NCBI GenBank assembly: GCA_965217135.1
Contig: OZ244249.1
Span: 558,001-622,000, forward strand
Reading direction: 5' to 3'
DNA from: HXMU1420-2 sp017643305
GTDB lineage: Bacteria; Pseudomonadota; Alphaproteobacteria; Rhodobacterales; Rhodobacteraceae
Length of the DNA stretch: 64,000 nt
Part shown: piece after piece, positions 48,067-57,051 of the stretch
How the letters are laid out: every line of letters begins with the position of its first letter
Numbering within the stretch: position 1 is the first letter of the stretch
Position numbers and translations under genes: made by a program
The notes under the pieces: model-generated
What the model saw: only the letters and a program-made list of their open reading frames with translations
What the model was told of the DNA's origin: nothing
Database searches by the model: none

Positions 48067-48767
48067 GCGAATGGAAACGAAAACGCTTTTGGAAAGAAGC
48101 CGCCGTGGTGGAAGCAGGGGGTGGCTATGCGGTTGAACTGGATGGCCGCCAACTGAAAACCCCGGCCAAATCGGCGCTGACTGTCCCAACCCGCGATTTC
48201 GCAGAGATGATCGTCGCCGAATGGGACGCTCAGCAGGATGAAATTGATCCGCGCGTCATGCCCGCAACCCGCATGGCAAACGCCGCCATCGACAAAGTGC
48301 GCATACAACATGCCGAGGTTGCTGATCTTTTGTCTGCCTATGGAGAAACCGACCTGCTGTGCTATCGGGCGGATGCGCCTCAGGAATTGACAGACCGGCA
48401 GGCAAAGGCATGGGATCCGGTGTTGGATTGGGCCGATGAAACCCTTGGTGTGCGGCTGGTAACCGGCACCGGTGTCATGTTCGTTCCGCAACCGCCCGAA
48501 GCGTTGGCATCCCTGTCGGACCGTGTTCATGCACTGTCTGACTTCCAGATTGCCGCGTTTCACGATCTGGTGAGCCTGTCGGGCTCATTGGTTTTGGGAT
48601 TTGCGGCGACGCACCATTGGCGGTCTGCAGAAGAGATTTGGCAGCTGTCGCGGTTGGACGAAAACTGGCAGATTGAACAGTGGGGCGATGATGAAGAGGC
48701 AGCCGAGACTGCTGAAATCAAGCGGCAGGCGTTTCTTTTTGCCAGACTGGCATTCTCATTTTGCTGA
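48063..48767 (+). CDS. ATP12-family F1-ATPase assembly chaperone
   Basis: ATP12 proteins hold the F1 alpha subunit during assembly in mitochondria, and alphaproteobacteria keep homologues. The 234 residues have KRKRFWKEAAVVEAGGGYAV, LKTPAKSALTVPTRDFAEMI, the EWDAQQDEIDP block and the C-terminal segment GSLVLGFAATHHWRSAEEIW. Starts within the stop of the HAD gene (ATGA). Role by family; not shown in this sequence. Confidence 0.92.
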   Translation: MSEWKRKRFWKEAAVVEAGGGYAVELDGRQLKTPAKSALTVPTRDFAEMIVAEWDAQQDEIDPRVMPATRMANAAIDKVRIQHAEVADLLSAYGETDLLCYRADAPQELTDRQAKAWDPVLDWADETLGVRLVTGTGVMFVPQPPEALASLSDRVHALSDFQIAAFHDLVSLSGSLVLGFAATHHWRSAEEIWQLSRLDENWQIEQWGDDEEAAETAEIKRQAFLFARLAFSFC

Positions 48768-48977
48768 AGGAACACACGGCTTTAATATTTCAATGCAATC
48801 AAGTTTCCCCAAGGGGAAGGAGCATCGTTTTTAGTCAGCGAATCCTTGACGTTTGTTAGTGATTTTGAAAGAACTCGGCCCCACCGAGGGGAAAGGTCAC
48901 ATCGGTAATTTTTTCTGGCGTAACATCGCCGGTTCAAATCGCTTCAATCAGGAAGCGGAAACCAGGAAGAGGTAAAC

Positions 48978-49994
48978 ATGAACAAATCCATATTTTTTGG
49001 CGCACTGACAGTTGCTGGGCTGGCTGCTGGTGCTGCTGCCGCTGGTACGCTTGACGACGTCAAGGCACGTGGCAAGCTGAACTGTGGCGTGTCCACTGGT
49101 CTGGTGGGCTTTGCTGCACCCGACGCAAATGGCGAATGGATGGGCTTTGACGTCACCGTGTGCCGTGCTGTTGCTGCGGCTGTTCTTGGGGACGCGTCTG
49201 CCGTTGAATTCGTGCCGACCACCGGTAAGACTCGCTTCACCGCGCTGGCGTCCGGCGAAGTCGACATGCTGGCCCGGAACACCACCTGGACCTTCTCGCG
49301 CGATGTCGACCTGAAGTTCGAATTCGTCGGCGTGAACTACTACGACGGTCAGGGCTTCATGACGCCGAAGGATCTGGGCGTGTCTTCGGCCAAGGAACTG
49401 GACGGCGCGACCGTCTGCATCCAGACCGGCACCACGACCGAGCTGAACCTGGCGGACTTCTTCCGCTCCAACAACATCAGCTACGAGCCGGTTCCGATCG
49501 AAACCAACGCTGAAGCACAACAGCAGTACCTGGCTGGTGCATGCGACGTTTACACCACGGATGCATCCGGCCTGGCCGCAACCCGTGCGACCTTCGAAGA
49601 TCCCGGCGCACACGTGGTTCTGCCGGAAATCGTTTCCAAAGAACCGCTGGGCCCGCTCGTTCGCCACGGCGATAATGAGTGGGGCGACATTGTTCGCTGG
49701 ACCCTGAACGCACTGATCACCGCGGAAGAGCTGGGTGTGACCTCGGCCAACATGGCAGAGCTGGCAGCCGGTACCAACAATCCGGAAATCAACCGTCTGC
49801 TGGGTACCGAAGGTACGCTGGGCGAAATGCTGGGCCTGGACGCGACCTGGGCACAGCGCGTGCTGTCCGTTGGCGGCAACTACGGTGAAATCTTCGAAAA
49901 GAACATCGGCGAATCCACTCCGATCGGTCTGGCCCGCGGCCTGAACGCTCAGTGGACCGATGGCGGCCTTCTCTACAGCCCGCCGTTCCGCTAA
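48978..49994 (+). CDS. bztA: Amino acid ABC transporter substrate-binding protein (BztA type)
   Basis: Periplasmic binding protein for acidic amino acids and their amides, as in the Rhodobacter capsulatus Bzt system. The 338 residues start with a signal peptide (NKSIFFGALTVAGLAAGAAA), then the solute-binding fold: GKLNCGVSTGLVGFAAPDAN, GFDVTVCRAVAAAVLGD and MLARNTTWTFSRDVDLKFEF. GGAAGAGG lies upstream. The 210-base gap before it is the likely promoter region; TTGACG at 48846 is a possible -35 without a good -10. A terminator-like hairpin follows, which should make bztA more abundant than the membrane genes. Confidence 0.93.
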   Translation: MNKSIFFGALTVAGLAAGAAAAGTLDDVKARGKLNCGVSTGLVGFAAPDANGEWMGFDVTVCRAVAAAVLGDASAVEFVPTTGKTRFTALASGEVDMLARNTTWTFSRDVDLKFEFVGVNYYDGQGFMTPKDLGVSSAKELDGATVCIQTGTTTELNLADFFRSNNISYEPVPIETNAEAQQQYLAGACDVYTTDASGLAATRATFEDPGAHVVLPEIVSKEPLGPLVRHGDNEWGDIVRWTLNALITAEELGVTSANMAELAAGTNNPEINRLLGTEGTLGEMLGLDATWAQRVLSVGGNYGEIFEKNIGESTPIGLARGLNAQWTDGGLLYSPPFR

Positions 49995-50009
49995 GAACAG
50001 AATGTATCA

Positions 50010-50036
50010 GGGCGCAGATGTTATCTGCGCCCTTTT
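50010..50036 (+). terminator. Intercistronic terminator between bztA and bztB
   Basis: GGGCGCAGAT (50010-50019), loop GTT, ATCTGCGCCC (50023-50032), then TTTTACTA: 10 perfect pairs and a short T-run. Probably a partial terminator or 3' stabiliser that sets a high ratio of binding protein to permease. Confidence 0.75.
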
Positions 50037-50124
50037 ACTATCCCCACATAACAAGGCTGGTCATCGGCGAGACGGGGGCAAAACCCGGAAGTAACAAGGC
50101 CTGCCAAATAGGGACGCCAACATC

Positions 50125-51357
50125 ATGACGACTCTTACGGATCCTCCGAAGGAGCAGTTCCGGCTGTCTATGCTGCTGTCTGATACGCGGTACCGCAACA
50201 TCACGTTTCAGGCCATTGCATTGATCCTGCTGATCGCCGCCATCGCCTATCTGATGAGCAACCTCGCCACGAACCTCCGTGCCGCGGGACTGAATATTTC
50301 TTATCAGTTTCTGGGCGAGCCTGCCGGGTACGACATTAACCAACGCCCAATTGAATATAACTCGCAGTCCACGCACCTGCGTGCGGCTATTGTCGGTATT
50401 CTCAATACCTTGATCGTCGCCTTTCTGGCCTGCGTCACCGCCACCGTTTTTGGCGTTGTGGCCGGTGTCTTGCGGCTCTCGAACAACTGGCTGGTCAGCA
50501 AGCTGATGGCGGTTTACGTCGAAGCGTTCCGCAATGTGCCGGTTCTGATCTGGATTATCATCATCTTCACCGTCATGACCAACGTCATGCCCGCGCCACG
50601 CGGCTTTCGCGGGGACGATGCGACAGCTTCGATGTTACTGGACATGTTCGCGTTCACAAACCGGGGGGTCTATATCCCGAAACCGGTTTTTGAAATGGCG
50701 TTGCTTGGGTCACAGGCCCTGTCCTGGCTGGCAGTGATCGCTGGTCTTGTGGCGTCTTTCTTTGGCGCTCGCGCTATAGCGGCCCGTGCCACCAAGGTGC
50801 AGGAGGCCACCGGCAACCGCCCGACCACGTGGTATTACACCCTGGGGGTTTGGTTCATCCCGCTGCTGATCCTGATGGTCGTTTTCGGACTGACTTGGAA
50901 TATCCCTGAGCTGAAAGGCTTCAACTTCAAAGGTGGCATTCAGATCCGGGGCTCGCTGATTGCCCTGTGGTTCGCGCTGGCGATCTACACTGGGGCCTTC
51001 ATTGCGGAAAACGTCCGCGCCGGTATTCAGGCCGTTTCCAAGGGCCAGACCGAGGCTGCCGCATCGCTGGGCCTGCGTCCGGGTCGGATTATGAACCTCG
51101 TCATCCTCCCACAGGCCCTGCGGGTGATTATCCCGCCGCTGATTTCGCAGTATCTGAACATCACCAAGAACAGCTCCCTCGCCATTGCGGTGGGCTATAT
51201 GGATGTCACCGGCACACTGGGCGGCATCACACTGAACCAGACTGGCCGTGCGATTGAAACGATCCTGCTGCTGATGCTCTTCTACCTGACCATCAGTCTC
51301 AGTATCTCTGCGGTGATGAACATCTACAACAATTCCATCAAGCTGAAGGAGCGTTGA
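50125..51357 (+). CDS. bztB: Amino acid ABC transporter permease (BztB type)
   Basis: One of two inner-membrane subunits of the glutamate/glutamine/aspartate/asparagine importer. The 410 residues have about eight hydrophobic helices and the long periplasmic insertion that marks Bzt/Aap permeases. The cytoplasmic EAA loop is present: EAAASLGLRPGRIMNLVILP followed by QALR, which docks the ATPase. bztC starts one base after the stop. Confidence 0.93.
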   Translation: MTTLTDPPKEQFRLSMLLSDTRYRNITFQAIALILLIAAIAYLMSNLATNLRAAGLNISYQFLGEPAGYDINQRPIEYNSQSTHLRAAIVGILNTLIVAFLACVTATVFGVVAGVLRLSNNWLVSKLMAVYVEAFRNVPVLIWIIIIFTVMTNVMPAPRGFRGDDATASMLLDMFAFTNRGVYIPKPVFEMALLGSQALSWLAVIAGLVASFFGARAIAARATKVQEATGNRPTTWYYTLGVWFIPLLILMVVFGLTWNIPELKGFNFKGGIQIRGSLIALWFALAIYTGAFIAENVRAGIQAVSKGQTEAAASLGLRPGRIMNLVILPQALRVIIPPLISQYLNITKNSSLAIAVGYMDVTGTLGGITLNQTGRAIETILLLMLFYLTISLSISAVMNIYNNSIKLKER

Positions 51358-51358
51358 T

Positions 51359-52645
51359 ATGCAAAGCGATGTCTCCTTTGTAAGAACGGAAACCTTGCCG
51401 GAACTGGATCCGCCCGCCACTGAAAGGGGCTTGATCAAATGGCTGCGGGAAAACCTGTTTTCCAGCATCCCCAACGCCATTCTAACCCTGATCGCGCTCT
51501 GGGCGGTCTACAAATTTCTGGCCTTCGGGCTGCCTTGGATCATTAACGGGGTTTGGAACACAGACAGCCTGGCAGGCTGCCGCGAGGTTCTGGATGGCAC
51601 CCGCGGGGCCTGTTTCTCAGTTCTGACCGAACGCTGGAACCAGCTGTTGTTTGGTATCTCCTACCCGGCATCAGAGTACTGGCGCCCGGCGGTGGCCTTT
51701 GTTCTGCTGTTCGCAGCTGCCGCGCCAGTGCTGTTCTTCGATCTGCCGCGCAAACTGTTGATCTTTACCGGTATCTATCCCTTCATCGCCTACTGGCTGA
51801 TCTGGGGTGGAACCATATGGGTGCCCATCTTTGCGCTGGTCGGGGTGATCGTCGGTTATCTGTTCTACGCCCGCTTCGTTAAGCAGAGCTTTGCCATGGG
51901 GTTCTTCGGCGGCATCTGCGCCGCGCTTGTAACCTGGTGGATCAGCGGCTACCTGACCTCTGCCCTGGCCAGTGATACGCCGATGCTGATGGCGGTCCAG
52001 TCCCGGAACATGGGTGGCTTTATGCTGAACATGATCCTTGGCACTGTCTGTGTGTCCCTATCCCTGCCCATTGGGATTGCGCTGGCGCTGGGTCGTCAGT
52101 CGGACATGCCGATCATCAAATGGATCTGCGTGGTGTTCATCGAATTCATCCGCGGGGTACCTCTGATCACGCTGCTGTTTGTGGCAAACGTGGTTCTGGC
52201 TTACTTTTTCCCACCGGATGCCAATATCGACCTGATCCTGCGCGTGATCATCATGATCACCATGTTCTCGGCAGCCTACATCGCCGAGGTTATCCGTGGC
52301 GGCCTGGCCGCTCTGCCCAAGGGGCAGTACGAGGCAGCCGATGCGCTGGGTCTGGACTATCCACAGGCCATGCGTCTGATCATCTTGCCGCAGGCTCTGA
52401 AAATCTCGATCCCCGGCATCGTCAACGTGGCAGTGGGCCTCTTCAAGGATACCACGCTGGTCTCGGTCATCTCGATGTTTGACCTGGTCGGCGCGATCCG
52501 TGGTCCGATCCTCGCCTCGACACAGTGGAATGGCGTCTACTGGGAACTGTTCATGTTCGCCTCTGTGCTGTTCTTCGTCGTTTGTTACGGCATCTCACAA
52601 TATTCGCAGTGGCTGGAACGCCGTCTTGCGACTGATCACCGATAA
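51359..52645 (+). CDS. bztC: Amino acid ABC transporter permease (BztC type)
   Basis: Second permease subunit, 428 residues, with a long N-terminal hydrophilic part, several membrane helices, and an EAA loop EAADALGLDYPQAMRLIILP followed by QALK. The family end WLERRLATDHR is cytoplasmic. It starts one base after bztB, with GGAG in the bztB 3' end. bztD follows after 12 bases behind AAGGAGG. Confidence 0.93.
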   Translation: MQSDVSFVRTETLPELDPPATERGLIKWLRENLFSSIPNAILTLIALWAVYKFLAFGLPWIINGVWNTDSLAGCREVLDGTRGACFSVLTERWNQLLFGISYPASEYWRPAVAFVLLFAAAAPVLFFDLPRKLLIFTGIYPFIAYWLIWGGTIWVPIFALVGVIVGYLFYARFVKQSFAMGFFGGICAALVTWWISGYLTSALASDTPMLMAVQSRNMGGFMLNMILGTVCVSLSLPIGIALALGRQSDMPIIKWICVVFIEFIRGVPLITLLFVANVVLAYFFPPDANIDLILRVIIMITMFSAAYIAEVIRGGLAALPKGQYEAADALGLDYPQAMRLIILPQALKISIPGIVNVAVGLFKDTTLVSVISMFDLVGAIRGPILASTQWNGVYWELFMFASVLFFVVCYGISQYSQWLERRLATDHR

Positions 52646-52657
52646 GGAGGCTCGACA

Positions 52658-53425
52658 ATGGCCGAAGCCGCACAAATGAAAGTATCCGATGAAATCGCCA
52701 TCACGATCGATGCGATGAACAAGTGGTACGGCACCTTCCACGTGCTGCGCGACATCAACCTGACCGTGAACCAGGGCGAACGGATCGTGATCTGTGGCCC
52801 GTCGGGGTCCGGTAAGTCCACGCTGATCCGCTGCATCAACGCGCTGGAGGAACATCAGAAAGGGTCGATCACCGTAGACGGCACCCTGCTGTCCTCGGAT
52901 TTGAAAAACATCGACAAGATCCGCTCTGAGGTTGGAATGGTGTTCCAGCACTTCAACCTGTTCCCGCATCTGACAATTCTGGAAAACTGCACGCTGGCGC
53001 CGATTTGGGTACGCAAGACACCCAAGAAAGAAGCCGAAGAGCGCGCGATGCATTTTCTGGAGAAGGTGAAGATCCCTGAACAGGCCGACAAGTACCCTGG
53101 CCAGCTGTCAGGTGGTCAGCAGCAGCGTGTGGCCATTGCCCGGTCGCTTTGCATGATGCCGCGCATCATGTTGTTCGACGAACCGACTTCGGCGCTTGAT
53201 CCGGAAATGATCAAGGAAGTGCTCGACACCATGATCGAGCTGGCCGAAGAAGGCATGACCATGCTCTGCGTAACGCACGAAATGGGTTTTGCCCGTCAGG
53301 TTGCGAACCGCGTGATCTTCATGGACCAGGGCCAAATCGTGGAACAGAATGAACCGGAAGAGTTCTTCAACAACCCGCAAAGCCCGCGGACCCAGCTGTT
53401 CCTGAGCCAGATCCTGGGACACTGA
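52658..53425 (+). CDS. bztD: Amino acid ABC transporter ATP-binding protein (BztD type)
   Basis: The ATPase of the importer. The 255 residues carry Walker A GPSGSGKST (about 47-55), the Q-loop VFQHFNLFPHLT, signature LSGGQQQRVAIARSL, Walker B RIMLFDEPTSALDP and the H-loop CVTHEMGF. An AAGGAGG site precedes the ATG. Last gene of bztABCD, followed by a strong terminator. Confidence 0.96.
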   Translation: MAEAAQMKVSDEIAITIDAMNKWYGTFHVLRDINLTVNQGERIVICGPSGSGKSTLIRCINALEEHQKGSITVDGTLLSSDLKNIDKIRSEVGMVFQHFNLFPHLTILENCTLAPIWVRKTPKKEAEERAMHFLEKVKIPEQADKYPGQLSGGQQQRVAIARSLCMMPRIMLFDEPTSALDPEMIKEVLDTMIELAEEGMTMLCVTHEMGFARQVANRVIFMDQGQIVEQNEPEEFFNNPQSPRTQLFLSQILGH

Positions 53426-53452
53426 ACCCCGGCCACGGCCAGAGCGCCCAGC

Positions 53453-53478
53453 AAAAAGCCCCCGGTTGGGGGCTTTTT
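53453..53478. terminator. Bidirectional terminator between bztD and sixA
   Basis: AAAAAGCCCCC (53453-53463), loop GGTT, GGGGGCTTTTT (53468-53478): 11 perfect pairs with A- and T-runs. It can end bztABCD on one strand and the sixA group on the other. Confidence 0.92.
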
Positions 53479-53505
53479 CTTTGGCTAGGTATCAGGGCTA
53501 CTCTG

Positions 53506-53997
53506 TTACAATTCGTGTGGTACCACGAAATCCTCCACAGTCCCCGAACGCCAGCGCAGGTCCGCCCACCCCACGTCCTCGAAAGCGATCACCAGGGTTG
53601 CCCCGGTCGGGTAATCCGCAAACCGGGCATGTTGCGGGGGTGCGGCCACGATGGACTGGGCAAAATCCCCGATCCCCGGATTATGCCCCAACATCAAGAC
53701 GGTTGCTCCCGCCGCCCCCTGCAAAGCGGCCAGCATCTTGTCCGGCCCCGCCATGTACAGCCCGTCCAGGTACTGTGTCGGTACGTCACCCAGCCTGAGC
53801 CGGTCGCATGTTTCGCACGTCCGCGCAGCGGTGGAACACAAGATCTCATCCGGCAGGTACGCACAGCCCCGCAGCCAGTCTCCCAGCGCGTCCGCCGACC
53901 GTCGCCCACGCTTGTTCAACGGACGGTCATGGTCTGACTGCAACGGATCATCCCAGCTGGATTTCGCATGGCGCATCAGGATCAGCCTGCGGATCAC
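53506..53997 (-). CDS. sixA: SixA-type histidine phosphatase
   Basis: A 163-residue member of the histidine phosphatase (phosphoglycerate-mutase-like) superfamily. The catalytic motif LMRHAKSSW has Arg9 and His10, the downstream acid-base region lies around DEILCSTAARTCET, and His105 is in LMLGHNPGIG. SixA acts on phosphohistidine, for example in phosphorelays, though the target here is unknown. Its ATG overlaps the stop of the upstream Fe-S gene by four bases. Confidence 0.88.
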   Translation of the reverse strand: MIRRLILMRHAKSSWDDPLQSDHDRPLNKRGRRSADALGDWLRGCAYLPDEILCSTAARTCETCDRLRLGDVPTQYLDGLYMAGPDKMLAALQGAAGATVLMLGHNPGIGDFAQSIVAAPPQHARFADYPTGATLVIAFEDVGWADLRWRSGTVEDFVVPHEL

Positions 53998-54614
53998 GGG
54001 TGAAACGCTTTCATATGATGGGCGGATTGGGCCGGATCACGGCCGAACACCTGCGACAGAGGACAGGCCCGGCGCACGCGGCAGCCATGGTCCATGCAAC
54101 TGGCCCCGGGCGGAGTATCCAGAAACTCGTGACAGGCGGAAACATCATATCCCTGTGGGCTGCCCAACGCCCCCACAGGGCAGGCCCCAAGACAGGGTTT
54201 GTCCATGCAAGTCTTGCAAGGCGACGCGTCGCGGGTTGGCGGCAATGGCAGAAAGGCTTGGAACCGTAGCGCACCCCGGTAGGAAATCATCAACCCCGCT
54301 GTATCATGCACCAGCATCCCCACCGGACTGCTCCAGGCCCGGCTAGAAGCGACCGCCCACCTCAGGAAGGGCGCGTAAGGTGGCCCGCCAAAGGGAAACT
54401 CCGCCATGGCGCCAAACCTGTCCGCAAGCTGTGTGATAACGCGCGTGGAATAGCGATCCACCGGGTCAGGTTGCCCAAACTCCGGCGCGGCCTGCAGTAT
54501 CGGCCAAAACGTGGTATCCGCCATCAGCAACACCAGCGTATTGCCGTCTTCATGCAAAGCCCCGGCCAGAAACATCCCGTTCTCTGCCACAGCCTCCTCC
54601 AGCCCGGCGATCAT
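53994..54614 (-). CDS. Ferredoxin-like Fe-S protein of unknown role
   Basis: The 206-residue product has a ligand set like that of a QueG-related or two-cluster ferredoxin: CKTCMDKPCLGACP (Cys133, 136, 141, 145) and then Cys161, Cys173, Cys178 and Cys184 in ASCMDHGCRVRRACP. The region before residue 130 resembles the N-terminal part of epoxyqueuosine-reductase-like proteins only loosely (PFGGPPYAPFLRWAVASSRA). No flavin or B12 motif was identified. Genes on both sides overlap by four bases (desaturase upstream, sixA downstream), so they are one operon. The electron partner is unknown. Confidence 0.75.
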   Translation of the reverse strand: MIAGLEEAVAENGMFLAGALHEDGNTLVLLMADTTFWPILQAAPEFGQPDPVDRYSTRVITQLADRFGAMAEFPFGGPPYAPFLRWAVASSRAWSSPVGMLVHDTAGLMISYRGALRFQAFLPLPPTRDASPCKTCMDKPCLGACPVGALGSPQGYDVSACHEFLDTPPGASCMDHGCRVRRACPLSQVFGRDPAQSAHHMKAFHP

Positions 54615-55405
54615 TCCCGACCAAACGGCAGCTTTAGTGCCCAGCCCAGCTGACTTGGCCGGTCATCCTGCCATTGCAATCCGATGGTCATATCTTCGTG
54701 GCCTTCTTTGGGTTGCGCGCGATAGGTGCCCATCATGCGATCCCAGATCGAAAGTGAAAAGCCATAGTTGCTGTCATGCTCTTCGCGATGAATGGAATGG
54801 TGCACCCTGTGCATGTCTGGCGTCACCAGCACCCGCCGCAACACCGCATCCAACCCCAATGGTAGTTTCCAGTTGCTGTGGTTGAACATCGCTGTGCCAT
54901 TCAGCAGGATTTCGAACAGCACAACGGCAATCGCAGCGACGCCCAGCACATAGGCCCACCAGATCTTCCAAAGCATCGACAACGCAATCTCCACCGGGTG
55001 AAACCGAATGGCAGTGGTGACGTCGAAATCCCGATCTGCATGGTGCACGCGGTGCAAACGCCACAGGTAGGGCACCTTGTGCATCACCAGATGCTGCAGC
55101 CAGATCAAGAAGTCCAGCATCACGATGGCCAGCGGGATTTCTACCCAGAGCGGCCAAGACCGGTGGTTGAAAAACCCCCAACCCCGCGCCTCCGCGTCCA
55201 GAGCGGCACCCACCGCCAGCAAAGGCAGCACAAAGGCCAACAGCCGCAGCGCAACTGTGTTCAGAACGGCAAAGGACCAATTGGTGCGCCACCGCGTGCC
55301 AAGGGGCTGGCTGCGGGACCGACGGGGGGCAAAAACCTCGGCAAGGGCGAACACGGCAAACAGGCCACCAAAGACAGCCAACCGGATGATCGTTTCATTT
55401 TCCAT
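54611..55405 (-). CDS. Sterol desaturase/fatty acid hydroxylase family membrane protein
   Basis: A 264-residue di-iron membrane enzyme. Hydrophobic helices span about residues 5-25, 45-70 and 85-105. The His boxes are visible: HLVMH (near 109-113), HRVHHADRDF and the later MHRVHHSIHREEHDSNYG. The protein could hydroxylate or desaturate a lipid or carotenoid, as other members do; the substrate cannot be told. It starts the three-gene overlapping group (desaturase, Fe-S protein, sixA), which raises the possibility that the Fe-S protein supplies its electrons. Confidence 0.85.
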   Translation of the reverse strand: MENETIIRLAVFGGLFAVFALAEVFAPRRSRSQPLGTRWRTNWSFAVLNTVALRLLAFVLPLLAVGAALDAEARGWGFFNHRSWPLWVEIPLAIVMLDFLIWLQHLVMHKVPYLWRLHRVHHADRDFDVTTAIRFHPVEIALSMLWKIWWAYVLGVAAIAVVLFEILLNGTAMFNHSNWKLPLGLDAVLRRVLVTPDMHRVHHSIHREEHDSNYGFSLSIWDRMMGTYRAQPKEGHEDMTIGLQWQDDRPSQLGWALKLPFGRE

Positions 55406-55466
55406 ACATTAAGAAAACCGCATGTATATGGGAATTTCAAGTCCGCGCCCGGACACGACCGTGTCA

Positions 55467-56327
55467 TCAGGGCCGGATCAGCGTGCCCGCGCCATGTTCG
55501 GTGAACAGCTCCAACAAAACCGCATTCGGTGCGCGCCCATCCAGAATGACAACCGCACGTACGCCACGGTCCATTGCATCCAGCGCTGTTTCTGTTTTGG
55601 GGATCATGCCGCCAGCAATCGTACCGTCTTCGGTCAGATCGCGGATCTTCTGTGCGGTAAGCTCGGTCAGAACCGCGCCGTCCGCCCCTTTCACACCGGA
55701 CACATCCGTCAGCAACAACAACCGGTCAGCCTTCAGCGCGCCTGCTACGGCCCCGGCGGCGGTGTCTCCGTTGATGTTAAACGTCTCGCCTTCGCGCCCG
55801 CTGCCCAGCGGTGCAATCACTGGGATCATGTCATTTTCAAACAGCGCGCCTAGCACCGTCGTATCGATCTCATTTGGCTCACCCACCAGACCCAGCGCCG
55901 GATCGGCAGGGTCACATGTGATCAGGTTTGCATCTTTACCGCTCAGGCCCACAGCTCGCCCGCCCTGGGCGTTGATCGCCTGCACGATCCGCTTGTTCAC
56001 TACTCCGGACAGGACCATTTCGACCACTTCCATGGTCGCCGCATCGGTCACACGCTTGCCGTTTACAAATTCCGACGTGATCGCCAGACGCTCTAGCATC
56101 GCATTGATCATCGGACCGCCGCCATGCACGACCACCGGGTTCACCCCTACCTGTCGCAGCAGAACAACGTCTCGGGCAAACTCTTCCATCGCCTCGTCCG
56201 AGCCCATGGCGTGGCCACCCAGCTTGATCACCACGGTCGCCCCGTCATAGCGCTGCAGATAAGGCAGGGCCCGGCTCAGGGTCCCGGCCGTTGCAGTCCA
56301 GTCGCGGTTCATGTCCTGTTTTCTCAT
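55467..56327 (-). CDS. argB: Acetylglutamate kinase
   Basis: ArgB phosphorylates N-acetylglutamate in arginine synthesis. The 286 residues show VVIKLGGHAMG near 32, VVHGGGPMINAMLERL, the AGLSGKDAN-like GRAVGLSGKDANLI, NINGDTAAGAVAGALKADRL and the end LFTEHGAGTLI. The start at 56327 (MRKQDMNRDW) is followed by another ATG five codons on (56312); either is possible. It lies 70 bases after yihA on the same strand. Confidence 0.95.
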   Translation of the reverse strand: MRKQDMNRDWTATAGTLSRALPYLQRYDGATVVIKLGGHAMGSDEAMEEFARDVVLLRQVGVNPVVVHGGGPMINAMLERLAITSEFVNGKRVTDAATMEVVEMVLSGVVNKRIVQAINAQGGRAVGLSGKDANLITCDPADPALGLVGEPNEIDTTVLGALFENDMIPVIAPLGSGREGETFNINGDTAAGAVAGALKADRLLLLTDVSGVKGADGAVLTELTAQKIRDLTEDGTIAGGMIPKTETALDAMDRGVRAVVILDGRAPNAVLLELFTEHGAGTLIRP

Positions 56328-56397
56328 CGCTGCCTCCCGGTCGCGCGCTTATCGGAAAACCTGAGCGGGCGTGCAAGGGGGCATAACGCGGCCCGGT

Positions 56398-57051
56398 TTA
56401 TTCCAACCCGGCGATGATGCTGCGCAGCGTGCCGATGCCATCACCCTTTTCCGATGACGTCAGCACAAGCTCGGGAAAGGCAGCGGGGTGTTTGGACAGT
56501 GCGCTGCGCACCTGATTCAGCACACGTGCCCGGTCGTTTGCCTTGACCTTGTCGGCCTTGGTCAGCACCGCCTGAAAGGTCACTGCGCTTTTATCCAGCA
56601 GGGACAGGATCTCTTCGTCCACGGGTTTCACCCCATGTCGCGCGTCAATCAGTACAAAGGCCCGACGCAGAGAGGCACGGCCCGAAAGGTACTGTTTCAA
56701 CAGTCGCTGCCATTTTTCCACTACCGGTAGCGGCGCGTTTGCATAGCCGTAGCCTGGTAGGTCCACGAGGTAGTGGCTGGTTCCAAGCGTGAAATAGTTG
56801 ATCTCCTGCGTGCGGCCCGGGGTGTTGGAGGCACGGGCCAGCCCCTTGCGCCCCGTAAGCGCGTTGATCAGCGATGATTTACCAACATTCGACCGCCCCG
56901 CAAAACACACCTCCAGCCGGTCGGCGGGCGGCATGCCTCCCATCGCAACAACGCCTTTCAGAAAATCCGAACCGCCCGCAAACAGCTTGCGGCCACGTTC
57001 CAGCGCCAGTGGATCCGGGTCTTCGGCCTGGGGGAAGGGCAGGGTGCTCAT
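56398..57051 (-). CDS. yihA: Ribosome biogenesis GTP-binding protein YihA/YsxC
   Basis: YihA/YsxC is a GTPase needed for 50S assembly. The 217 residues show G1 GRSNVGKSS (52-60), G2 region SNTPGRTQEINYF, G3 DLPGYG (97-102), G4 TKADK (164-168) and the switch to a basic C-terminus. The start overlaps the end of the MOSC gene (four bases). Also called EngB. Confidence 0.93.
   Translation of the reverse strand: MSTLPFPQAEDPDPLALERGRKLFAGGSDFLKGVVAMGGMPPADRLEVCFAGRSNVGKSSLINALTGRKGLARASNTPGRTQEINYFTLGTSHYLVDLPGYGYANAPLPVVEKWQRLLKQYLSGRASLRRAFVLIDARHGVKPVDEEILSLLDKSAVTFQAVLTKADKVKANDRARVLNQVRSALSKHPAAFPELVLTSSEKGDGIGTLRSIIAGLE

Noticed and set aside
53651..54346. 231-codon plus-strand frame over sixA and the Fe-S gene
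   Set aside because: It spans two well-supported minus-strand genes and has no recognisable domain.
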